From NCBI GenBank assembly GCA_016192035.1, contig JACPUW010000033.1:1-64000 (forward strand): a DNA stretch of 64,000 bases, written 5' to 3'. The position numbers were made by a program, and so were the translations under genes. The notes beneath the pieces are model-generated. The model saw nothing but the letters and a program-made list of their open reading frames with translations, ran no database searches and was not told where the DNA came from. Shown in pieces: positions 41,065 to 48,572 of the stretch. Numbering within the stretch: position 1 is the stretch's first letter; the number at the start of each line of letters is the position of its first letter. The DNA comes from Bacteroidota bacterium. Lineage in GTDB: Bacteria > Bacteroidota > Bacteroidia > CAILMK01 > JACPUW01.

Positions 41065-41930
41065 TTGGCCTTCAGTTTTTCTACCAAGTCAGAGGAAGCC
41101 TGCACCAATGGCAACCTGACATCACGGCCGCACAGACCCATTAACTCCATTAGTGCCTTTACACCGGCAGGATTGCCTTCAAGGTATATGGCGTTCATAA
41201 TGTCCAATATATGAAAGTGCAGGTCGCGGGCAGCCGATACATTGCCATGGAGCATGGCGCTGACCATAGCCGAAAACTCATGAGGATATGCCTGCCCCAA
41301 AACGGAAATCACCCCTTTGGCCCCTAAGGCCATCAGGGGCAGGGTCAGTGCGTCATCGCCCGACACTATGTAAAAATCATCTGGTTTTTGGGCTTGTATG
41401 GCCATAACCTGGGCTAGGTTTCCAGACGCTTCCTTGATGCACGTTATGTGGTCAAAACGGTAGGCTAGGTCAAGGGTGGTGGCTGGTTCCAGGTTGGATG
41501 AAGTCCTAAAGGGTACGTTGTACAGGATAATGGGCCTATCGGTAGATTGGGCAATGGCGGAAAAATGGGCGTTAAGGCCTGCTTGGCTAGGTTTGTTATA
41601 GTAGGGTGCTACCGAGAGCAGGCCACTATGGGGATAGCGGTCTATTTCGTTGATCCAGTCAATCACTTCAGCCGTATTGTTGCCACCCGCACCAATGGCT
41701 ATGGGCATTTGTCCGCCAACGGAATTGAAAACATGGTCTAGTACGGCCAAGCGCTCTTTTTTTGAGAGGGTAGGGGTTTCGGCGGTAGTGCCCAGGGTAA
41801 CCAAATAGTCAATGCCACCCTGCTCAATGTGGTTTAATATCCTGGTAATGGCTTCAAAATCAATATTGCCATTGAAGTCAAAGGGAGTTATCATGGCCAC
41901 TCCCGTGCCCACAAACCGCTGGTCGCGCAT
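41052..41930 (-). CDS. dapA: 4-Hydroxy-tetrahydrodipicolinate synthase
   Basis: A 292-residue aldolase-family enzyme. It opens GTGVAMITPFDFNGNIDFEA and has the active-site TTAETPTL, the YNVPFRTSSNL tyrosine and the Schiff-base lysine in CIKEASGN. It makes the first committed intermediate of lysine and diaminopimelate synthesis. It follows the MerR-type gene by 9 bases and is likely cotranscribed with it. The length is normal. Confidence 0.96.
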   Translation of the reverse strand: MRDQRFVGTGVAMITPFDFNGNIDFEAITRILNHIEQGGIDYLVTLGTTAETPTLSKKERLAVLDHVFNSVGGQMPIAIGAGGNNTAEVIDWINEIDRYPHSGLLSVAPYYNKPSQAGLNAHFSAIAQSTDRPIILYNVPFRTSSNLEPATTLDLAYRFDHITCIKEASGNLAQVMAIQAQKPDDFYIVSGDDALTLPLMALGAKGVISVLGQAYPHEFSAMVSAMLHGNVSAARDLHFHILDIMNAIYLEGNPAGVKALMELMGLCGRDVRLPLVQASSDLVEKLKANMPT

Positions 41931-41939
41931 AGTACAGTA

Positions 41940-42263
41940 TTAGGAGATCTCTTTTTTTATTTCTACCAAGAAGTCCCTAATCTTTAGCAGCCGCTGCTCT
42001 ATGTCAAGTATCTTTCGGTTGGGATTCTTGTTGTTTTTGAGTACTTTCTTGGCCCCCTCCAGGGTGTGGCCCTGGGATTTTACCAAGTTGTACACCTTTT
42101 TTATTTCTTCAATGTCGCCAATGGTAAAAACCCGGCTTCCCCTCCGGTTTTTTCGCGGCTTTAGGTTTGGAAACTCTTTTTCCCAAAACCGGATCAAGGA
42201 TGCATTTACCCCAAGCATCTCTGATACCTCGCCTATCTTGTAGTACAGTTTAGAATTGTGCAT
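41940..42263 (-). CDS. MerR-family regulator
   Basis: A 107-residue protein with a MerR winged helix at the N-terminus (YYKIGEVSEMLGVNASLIRF, WEKEFPNLKPRKNRRGSRVF) and a short coiled coil (DIEQRLLKIRDFLVEIKKE). There is no ligand domain, as in many short Bacteroidota MerR proteins. Targets are unknown. It lies between the M23 peptidase and dapA in the same direction. Confidence 0.87.
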   Translation of the reverse strand: MHNSKLYYKIGEVSEMLGVNASLIRFWEKEFPNLKPRKNRRGSRVFTIGDIEEIKKVYNLVKSQGHTLEGAKKVLKNNKNPNRKILDIEQRLLKIRDFLVEIKKEIS

Positions 42264-42304
42264 TTCTTGGACTTAATGCGCTATAAATCAATTTAGTCAA
42301 ATTG

Positions 42305-43273
42305 CTAGTCAAAGGATTGGTTGCTCTGCTTGGATAGGTTCAAGATGGTTTCGTATTCATCGGGGTTTAGCTCATAGTTGAAGTAGTGCACCGGATTCAC
42401 TTTCTTGCCATTTTTAATCACTTCATAGTGAAGGTGTGGCGCTGAAGATAAACCGGTATTGCCTACATAGCCAAGTAGTTCTCCCCGTTTTATTTTTTGG
42501 CCCCGGCGTACCGCTATCTTGCTCATATGGCCATAGAGGGTTTGATAACCAAACCCGTGGTTCACTACCACATGGTTGCCATAGCCTTTCACGTATTTGG
42601 CCTTTTCTACCACACCGTCGCCGGTAGCATATATCTCCGTGCCAGTAGGTGCGGCAAAGTCGGCCCCAAAGTGAAATTTCCTGATTTTCAATATGGGGTG
42701 AAAACGGTAGCCATACCCAGATGACAGCCACTTGAGATTTTCATTGTTAACTGGTTGTATGGCAGGTATATGGGTTAAGCGGTCTTCCTTGGTCGTGGCC
42801 AGGCTTGCCAATTCATCATAGCTTTGGCTAAGCCGCGCCAGCTTCACCCTGGTTTCGCGGAGACGGGTATTAATCCTCACCAACAGTTCCTTTTGGGGCA
42901 TGCCTTCAAACTGTGCGTAGTGGTTCACGCCGCCTATTCCGCCTTCCCATAGGCTCTCAGGGTTGGGTTCGGCTTGCAGGATCACCCTGTATAGGTTTTC
43001 GTCGCGCTGTACCAGCTGCCCAAGAACCAATTCTTGCTCTTGGATTTTGGCAGTGGTTGACTTTAACTGGCTTTCCAAAATTTCTACTTGTTTGTTCAGT
43101 GCCTGTTCCTTTGGCGTAGGGAAAAAATAGGAATACACCGTGATATTGACAATGGAAAAGACCAGTGCAATTGCCAAAAAACCAAGGCCTTTGAAAACCC
43201 GGTACCAAGTGGGCACCTTGTACTTTTCAAAAGTTAGCGTTTCAGGATTGTACTTAAATGTGTTCTTTGCCAT
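42305..43273 (-). CDS. M23-family peptidase, membrane-anchored
   Basis: A 322-residue protein: a single transmembrane segment near residues 30-50 (FLAIALVFSIVNITVYSYF), a coiled coil (LNKQVEILESQLKSTTAKIQ), and an M23 domain with the zinc motifs HFGADFAAPTG and HLHYEV. It cuts peptidoglycan cross-links, with a role in growth or division. The promoter box lies 8 bases upstream of the ATG. It may head the MerR-dapA operon. Confidence 0.9.
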   Translation of the reverse strand: MAKNTFKYNPETLTFEKYKVPTWYRVFKGLGFLAIALVFSIVNITVYSYFFPTPKEQALNKQVEILESQLKSTTAKIQEQELVLGQLVQRDENLYRVILQAEPNPESLWEGGIGGVNHYAQFEGMPQKELLVRINTRLRETRVKLARLSQSYDELASLATTKEDRLTHIPAIQPVNNENLKWLSSGYGYRFHPILKIRKFHFGADFAAPTGTEIYATGDGVVEKAKYVKGYGNHVVVNHGFGYQTLYGHMSKIAVRRGQKIKRGELLGYVGNTGLSSAPHLHYEVIKNGKKVNPVHYFNYELNPDEYETILNLSKQSNQSFD

Positions 43274-43281
43274 TCAGCCGC

Positions 43282-43289
43282 CAAAAATA
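43282..43289 (-). promoter_or_regulatory. -7 box (TATTTTTG) of the M23 peptidase gene
   Basis: A full TAnnTTTG match on the minus strand with only 8 bases to the ATG at 43273. Confidence 0.45.
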
Positions 43290-43411
43290 AATCAGACAAA
43301 GCGTAAGAACCCATAGTGACACCATAGGTGGCCGCCAGCAGGCTTATTAACGTCCTTGACCATCAACATTTAGGCAGTATAGTGGTTATTTCGTCCATTC
43401 TAAACCAACCT

Positions 43412-43738
43412 ATGAACGCTTTTGAATCGGTCAACGCCCAAACTTGGAAAAACGCCCTGGAGCAAGAAAGTGGATTGATACTGGATGTGCGCACCAACAT
43501 GGAGTTTGAAGAGGGGCTCATAGAGGGCGCGGTGAACATGGATATTTTCAGCGAAGATTTTATGGATCAACTACATGGATTGGATAAGTTAAAACCGTGG
43601 TTTGTCTATTGCCGTTCGGGGGTGAGGTCTAAACGTGCCATGTGGCTCATGCAAGAAATTGGGTTTGTCCGTGTATGTGAACTGGATGGCGGCATACTGG
43701 AATGGATGTCGGCGGGATATGAAGTATTGCCCATGTAA
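43412..43738 (+). CDS. Rhodanese-like protein
   Basis: A 108-residue single rhodanese domain: LILDVRTNMEFEEGLIEGAV, then the active-site VYCRSGVRSKRAMWLM with catalytic Cys, and DGGILEWMSAGYEV. It may carry persulfide sulfur. The ATG at 43412 is chosen because upstream residues lack similarity. It is divergent from the M23 gene and convergent with the phosphatase. Confidence 0.88.
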   Translation: MNAFESVNAQTWKNALEQESGLILDVRTNMEFEEGLIEGAVNMDIFSEDFMDQLHGLDKLKPWFVYCRSGVRSKRAMWLMQEIGFVRVCELDGGILEWMSAGYEVLPM

Positions 43739-43798
43739 TAAATGGGTTATGGAATTCCTGCCCAATGTAGGTTTTCCCCATGTAGGAATTGGAAGGAG

Positions 43799-44287
43799 CT
43801 AAAGTCCATGCCCGGCTATATGGCGCAGCAAACCTTTGGAAAAACCCAGCACCAAATTATATACATGCTCAAAATCTGATAGTTGGCCATAGTAGGGGTC
43901 AGGCACTTCGGAATAGGGGATCGCCTGATGGCCAAATTCTCCAAATAGCCTGAGCGCCGAAGAGGCATTTTTGGGACGTATTGTTTGTAGGTCTTCAAGA
44001 TTTTGCCTGTCCATGGCTATGACATATCCGAAGGTGTAAAAGTCATCAACTGTTAATTGCCGGGCCCGGGAGTATTGGTGTATGCCTTTGTCCTTCAGCA
44101 CGGCTAGGGTGCGGTAGTCAGGCCATTCACCCACATGGTAGCTGGCCGTGCCCGCTGACTGCGCCACTGCCAGGCCGGGGGCAGTGGTTTGGGCCAGATG
44201 GTTGAACACTGATTCTGCCATGGGCGACCGGCATATGTTGCCCAGGCAAACAAAGAGTATGTTAACAGGTTTTGGTGAATTGTCCAC
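43799..44287 (-). CDS. Low-molecular-weight protein tyrosine phosphatase
   Basis: A 162-residue protein with the P-loop CLGNICRSP and the acid loop PDPYYGQ. It dephosphorylates tyrosine residues or related substrates. Its start overlaps the end of the dehydrogenase gene upstream by 26 bases, so both are probably translated from one message. Confidence 0.93.
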   Translation of the reverse strand: MDNSPKPVNILFVCLGNICRSPMAESVFNHLAQTTAPGLAVAQSAGTASYHVGEWPDYRTLAVLKDKGIHQYSRARQLTVDDFYTFGYVIAMDRQNLEDLQTIRPKNASSALRLFGEFGHQAIPYSEVPDPYYGQLSDFEHVYNLVLGFSKGLLRHIAGHGL

Positions 44288-45158
44288 TTACTATCAGGTC
44301 TTTGGTCCCGTGCAGGTAGTTGTAAAACCCTTCCCCTGACTTAACGCCAAGTTTGCCAGCGGTTACCATATTTACAAGCAAAGGGCATGGCCTGTACTTG
44401 GTGTCGCCAAACCCTTCATGCAGCACCCGTAAAATGGATAGACATACGTCCAATCCGATAAAATCGGCCAATTGAAGTGGTCCCATGGGGTGCGCCATGC
44501 CCAATTTCATCACGGTATCTATTTCATCAACCCCGGCCACGCTTTCATACAGGGTATATATGGCCTCATTGATCATGGGCATAAGAATGCGATTGGCTAC
44601 AAAGCCCGGATAGTCGTTGGCCGGAACGGGTACTTTGCCAATTTTTTTGCTCAGTGCTACTATGGCATCGGTACACTCTGGAGACGTGTTGTACCCATTG
44701 ATGATCTCTACCAGTTTCATTACCGGCACAGGATTCATAAAGTGCATTCCTATAACTAGTTGTGGACGTTTGGTAACGGCGCCTATCTTGGTAATGGATA
44801 TGGATGAGGTATTGGTGGCCAGGATGCAGCCTTCTGGGGCTTTTTCATCTAAGGCCCTAAATATGGCCAATTTGGTTTCAACCTGTTCCGTAGCTGCTTC
44901 TATCACCAAATCGCGGTCACTTACGCCGAATGCCATGTCGGTGGTGGGCTGTATATGGGCTAAAGTGGCGGCTTTGGCGGCTTCGTCCAGTAGGCCTTTG
45001 GTTACTTGGCGGTCCAGGTTTTTGGCTATGGTGGCCAGGGCGCGGTCAAGATTGGCCTGGCTAATGTCCACCAAATTTACCGCAAATCCTTGCTGGGCAA
45101 ACACATGTGCAATACCGTTTCCCATAGTTCCCGATCCAATAACAGCTATTTTGTGCAT
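44262..45158 (-). CDS. 3-Hydroxybutyryl-CoA dehydrogenase
   Basis: A 298-residue enzyme: NAD motif IAVIGSGTMGNGIAHVFAQ, catalytic region IGMHFMNPVPVMKLVEII, and VPANDYPGFVANRILMPMIN. It oxidises or reduces acyl-CoA in fatty-acid or butyrate metabolism. The start at 45158 is chosen because it leaves room for the promoter box TATTTTTG at 45177-45184. It is cotranscribed with the phosphatase. Confidence 0.93.
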   Translation of the reverse strand: MHKIAVIGSGTMGNGIAHVFAQQGFAVNLVDISQANLDRALATIAKNLDRQVTKGLLDEAAKAATLAHIQPTTDMAFGVSDRDLVIEAATEQVETKLAIFRALDEKAPEGCILATNTSSISITKIGAVTKRPQLVIGMHFMNPVPVMKLVEIINGYNTSPECTDAIVALSKKIGKVPVPANDYPGFVANRILMPMINEAIYTLYESVAGVDEIDTVMKLGMAHPMGPLQLADFIGLDVCLSILRVLHEGFGDTKYRPCPLLVNMVTAGKLGVKSGEGFYNYLHGTKDLIVSGQFTKTC

Positions 45159-45176
45159 GTGGGGTTTGATTTTGGG

Positions 45177-45184
45177 CAAAAATA
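45177..45184 (-). promoter_or_regulatory. -7 box (TATTTTTG) of the dehydrogenase gene
   Basis: A full TAnnTTTG match on the minus strand, 18 bases before the ATG. Confidence 0.45.
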
Positions 45185-45269
45185 ACCCCATAACATAGCT
45201 GGTGGCCGGAAAGTGGTTTTATACCATATGCCCATGTAATAGGCTATATGGCTTATTGGCAATTACTTG

Positions 45270-46538
45270 CTAAAAAATGTAGCTGCATGTGGCGTGGACT
45301 CCCTGTGGACTAATGGTACCTAGTGGCAAAAGGCCCCTCAACTGAAGGTTGATGGCCAATTTTTCGCCTTGGTAGCCAGCCCCCATGCCCAGGCCGGTCC
45401 CGCTAAATTCCGCCTTGCACAGGTCAACCCATGCCTGCCAATGTGGTCCAAGGGCATATGCGTACGCTAGGTTAACCACATATTTTTCTGTCAATTGATT
45501 TGCATAGTGGAATCTGGCATGAATGCTTGATTTTGATCCAAGGGCCATGTTGGCCGAGAGGCCCAGCTGTATGGGTAGCCCAAACCGATAACCTTCCTTA
45601 GGCGACGCCTGTGTGAATTGTTCCTTAAAGTGCTGAAATGTATCTATATGCTGGCTGTCACTACCAAAACCGGACAGTGCCGGATATGGGTAGAATATGC
45701 CGTCAAAATCCAAGTAGCCCTTTGGTTTGGCTTGGATAAACCTGTCGTTGCCAAAAGTTAAGAACCCCGCTTGGTCTAAAGTAATGCCCATGCTGTATAA
45801 GCCAGGCTGGAACAGGACCAAGCACGCCCCGGCACCCAGGCCCATGCCGGAAAATGGGCTGCCTTCTTTTTGGATACCATAAGATAAATCATATACCAAT
45901 TCCACGCGATCGCCATAGGGGCCAGTATAGAGGGTGGATGGTCCTATGCTACAGTCTATGAACCGGTTGGATTCTATTAACGAAATATGTGCCTTAGCCA
46001 ATAAGGTGGATTTGCCTACAGCAAACATCTGGGACAGTCCAAGTTTCATTTCCCAAGTACTGAGGCCAAAAAGTCTATCGCCCTGCACCTTAAGGGTGTC
46101 GCCCTTGTACGGCGTGTTGCCATAGGCAATTACTGAAAGAAGATTGTGAGAAAGCTGGGTGAATAGAAGGTCATTTCTTTCTATTCCAATGGTAATGACC
46201 CTACTTCCTGCAAACTTATGCTTGTATTCAAAGGCTATAACATCGTTGTAAGCAATGGAATAACCATCTATTGGGTCATTGGCCAGTTTTTGAAGATCGT
46301 CTTGCAGGAGCACGCCCCGCGAAAAGATTTGGAGCAAGTAACCGGCCTTTACGTTATTGGAGAAATAGTTGGTACCCAGCGAGAGGGAAATGGAGTTGGC
46401 AGTATCGGTGCGAAGGGGATTATAAAGAATAGGCCCTTGCGCCCAGGCGTTTAGGCCCATGGACAGCATAAATACGGCGAGGAAGGACGTGTTAATCAAA
46501 TACCTGGATGTATTCAAGGTCGGCAGTAAGTGTGGCAT
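45270..46538 (-). CDS. DUF5723-like outer membrane protein
   Basis: About 422 residues: a signal peptide (TSFLAVFMLSMGLNAWAQ), then alternating strands with LSLGTNYFSNNVKAGY, KLGLSQMFAVGKSTLL and a last strand ATCSYIF, as in barrel proteins grouped as DUF5723. The ATG at 46538 overlaps the upstream lipoprotein gene by 47 bases. A TTG at 46499 would give a cleaner signal peptide and an 8-base overlap, and is equally plausible. It is paired with the preceding lipoprotein gene; role unknown. Confidence 0.72.
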   Translation of the reverse strand: MPHLLPTLNTSRYLINTSFLAVFMLSMGLNAWAQGPILYNPLRTDTANSISLSLGTNYFSNNVKAGYLLQIFSRGVLLQDDLQKLANDPIDGYSIAYNDVIAFEYKHKFAGSRVITIGIERNDLLFTQLSHNLLSVIAYGNTPYKGDTLKVQGDRLFGLSTWEMKLGLSQMFAVGKSTLLAKAHISLIESNRFIDCSIGPSTLYTGPYGDRVELVYDLSYGIQKEGSPFSGMGLGAGACLVLFQPGLYSMGITLDQAGFLTFGNDRFIQAKPKGYLDFDGIFYPYPALSGFGSDSQHIDTFQHFKEQFTQASPKEGYRFGLPIQLGLSANMALGSKSSIHARFHYANQLTEKYVVNLAYAYALGPHWQAWVDLCKAEFSGTGLGMGAGYQGEKLAINLQLRGLLPLGTISPQGVHATCSYIF

Positions 46539-48549
46539 CTATGGTATATGCGTCGTAAATGGGGTATGATTTGGTAGAGGTGGAAACAAAGCGGGTAGTT
46601 ATAACGGCCCTTTTAATATCGGCAAGCTTTGTAAATTGCTCTTTTTCAATACCTGACCTAAGAACTGTAGTGGTTTTGCCGCCCACCTTGTCGCCAAATT
46701 CTGGCAATAGGCCGGGGCTGGCCAGGGCTTGTTTGGCAAATAGGGTGTCAACCAGGTTATTGTCAGCATCCAAGAAGTGAAAATCCACATCGACGGCAAA
46801 CGGATAACCATTTTCTATGATGAGGTTTAGCCCTATGCGCTTTAGGTTTTCAAGGCCAATAAAAGATTCGAACGACACATCAAAAGTGTCGCGCATGGCA
46901 ATTTCCTCTGGTTTTAGGTTCATGGGTAGGTCAAGCAGGGCAGTGGCCTTTATATACGAGTCGTCAAATACAAAGTCACCATGGTTGTTGGTATTGCCAT
47001 TGGGGTTTACCATCAACTTGAGTCCGTATTCTATGCCTATTGGCAAGTTTTCTACAAAGGCATCTATGTTGGAGTTTGTCTGGTCAAAGGCATAGGCATT
47101 CACTATGGGGTTGTCCCTACTGGGTGCGCGTGGTATGGTCATGGGGCTATTGAGTATGGCACTGGTCAAGTCCACCGTGTTGTTTTTGCTGTTTCGTGAG
47201 GCTATGCGGGTAAAAGTTACCTCGGCCTCTACCCCCGAACTGTTGTGTACTACCAGTTCAAGGTGTATGTCTTTAATGTCAAGTAAACCATCGAGTTTCC
47301 TAAACACACCTATTTCTTCCGAGGCTGGGCCTACTTCTATGGTTTTTTGCCCCAGGTATCCTTTGGCATATGAAGGCACTATGTCAAGCAGGGCTATGTG
47401 CAAGGTGATGGAATCATTTTTGGAGATTTTTTTAAGGATTCCGGTAGAATCTATCCTGGCAATGAGTCGGTTATGAAATGCGTTTACTTCTTTCCAACCT
47501 TCGCCGCGCTTTCCTCTCAGTATCACATCAAATCCTTCCAGGGCTATTTCCTTGCTTTCAGAATAGGGGTTTCCGCTGCTTGCCGGCGGCACTTCAAAAT
47601 ACTGGACCACCGTATCGCCATTGCTTATCAGGGCGGGCACTTCGTAGGTCACATAGATGGTTTCGTCCACATTGCTCACCACCTGCATCCAGAGTTTGCC
47701 AGATTTGATCCTGAGTTCCGTAATCTCTGGCCCACCAAAGTCATAGTCCCAAGCCATGTCAAAGTCAATAAGGTTCTGGGCCGGAAAAATGGCCTTGGCC
47801 TCAAATGCTTTTAAATCCCTCACGCTTACCTCCATTTTTATGGCATCCTTGGCCTTGATGGTTACTTCGCCCACCGAAGCCGCCGTGCCCACATGCACCA
47901 ATTCACCTACCATAAACCCTTCGGCATATACCCCGGTCATATCGGCTGAATCTACTTCGGTTTCGCCGGGCAGAATATTAAAAAATTCCATTTCAGCTAC
48001 TTTGCGCCCATCTACTTTGTTGGTGAGCAAAAAAAACATGTGGGTTATTTCTACAGGAAAACCGTTGTGTACCTTGAGGTACATTTTACCCGACTCCAAC
48101 TGGGCACTTTCAAAAAAGGTGTTGGCATCCACGTCCACCTTGCTGGCGTTATTTAAGTCTAGGGCCGGCACAGCTACTTTTTGTCCATTGAGCAGGGTGG
48201 CAGGCGGATAGGCCTGCTCTAGGGTTACCTCCGTTTGCATGGCGGTGTTTGATAGGCGAATGGTTTCAAGTGACACCTTGTGGTAATCATGCCTGTCAGG
48301 GATACTGAAGTAGCTTATGGGAAACGACTCATATATGTTGAGTTCGTATTTGAGGCGTACCTGTCCATTGTCGTCCACCAAATAGTTCTCAGGGGCGGTA
48401 AAATCCTTGAGCGATAGGGAAGTGGACGCTATGGGAAAGCTAAGGCCCAAGGTTTGTGGGCCAAGTTTTAATTCTTTTCTGCAAGCGGTGGCCAATACCA
48501 ACAGGGCCAGTGCCATAAGTAGAAACCGCTTGTGCTTGGCCATAATCAT
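46492..48549 (-). CDS. Large lipoprotein of unknown function
   Basis: A 685-residue protein with a lipoprotein signal (RFLLMALALLVLATACRKEL). The mature part is beta-rich, with several stretches resembling Ig- or LEA-like sandwiches (YLKVHNGFPVEITHMFFLLT, LNLIIENGYPFAVDVDFHFL, LDIKDIHLELVVHNSSGVEA). I do not recognise the family. The box CATATTTG at 48558-48565 is near the -7 consensus with 8 bases to the ATG. It is followed by, and overlaps, the DUF5723-like barrel gene, so the two probably act together at the outer membrane. Confidence 0.7.
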   Translation of the reverse strand: MIMAKHKRFLLMALALLVLATACRKELKLGPQTLGLSFPIASTSLSLKDFTAPENYLVDDNGQVRLKYELNIYESFPISYFSIPDRHDYHKVSLETIRLSNTAMQTEVTLEQAYPPATLLNGQKVAVPALDLNNASKVDVDANTFFESAQLESGKMYLKVHNGFPVEITHMFFLLTNKVDGRKVAEMEFFNILPGETEVDSADMTGVYAEGFMVGELVHVGTAASVGEVTIKAKDAIKMEVSVRDLKAFEAKAIFPAQNLIDFDMAWDYDFGGPEITELRIKSGKLWMQVVSNVDETIYVTYEVPALISNGDTVVQYFEVPPASSGNPYSESKEIALEGFDVILRGKRGEGWKEVNAFHNRLIARIDSTGILKKISKNDSITLHIALLDIVPSYAKGYLGQKTIEVGPASEEIGVFRKLDGLLDIKDIHLELVVHNSSGVEAEVTFTRIASRNSKNNTVDLTSAILNSPMTIPRAPSRDNPIVNAYAFDQTNSNIDAFVENLPIGIEYGLKLMVNPNGNTNNHGDFVFDDSYIKATALLDLPMNLKPEEIAMRDTFDVSFESFIGLENLKRIGLNLIIENGYPFAVDVDFHFLDADNNLVDTLFAKQALASPGLLPEFGDKVGGKTTTVLRSGIEKEQFTKLADIKRAVITTRFVSTSTKSYPIYDAYTIDATLTADLEYIQVFD

Positions 48550-48572
48550 AAGGGGTTCAAATATGCTAATTA

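Noticed and set aside
43753-43790. Inverted repeat AATTCCT...AGGAATT between the rhodanese and phosphatase genes
   Set aside because: The loop is 24 bases and there is no T run, so I do not call it a terminator.
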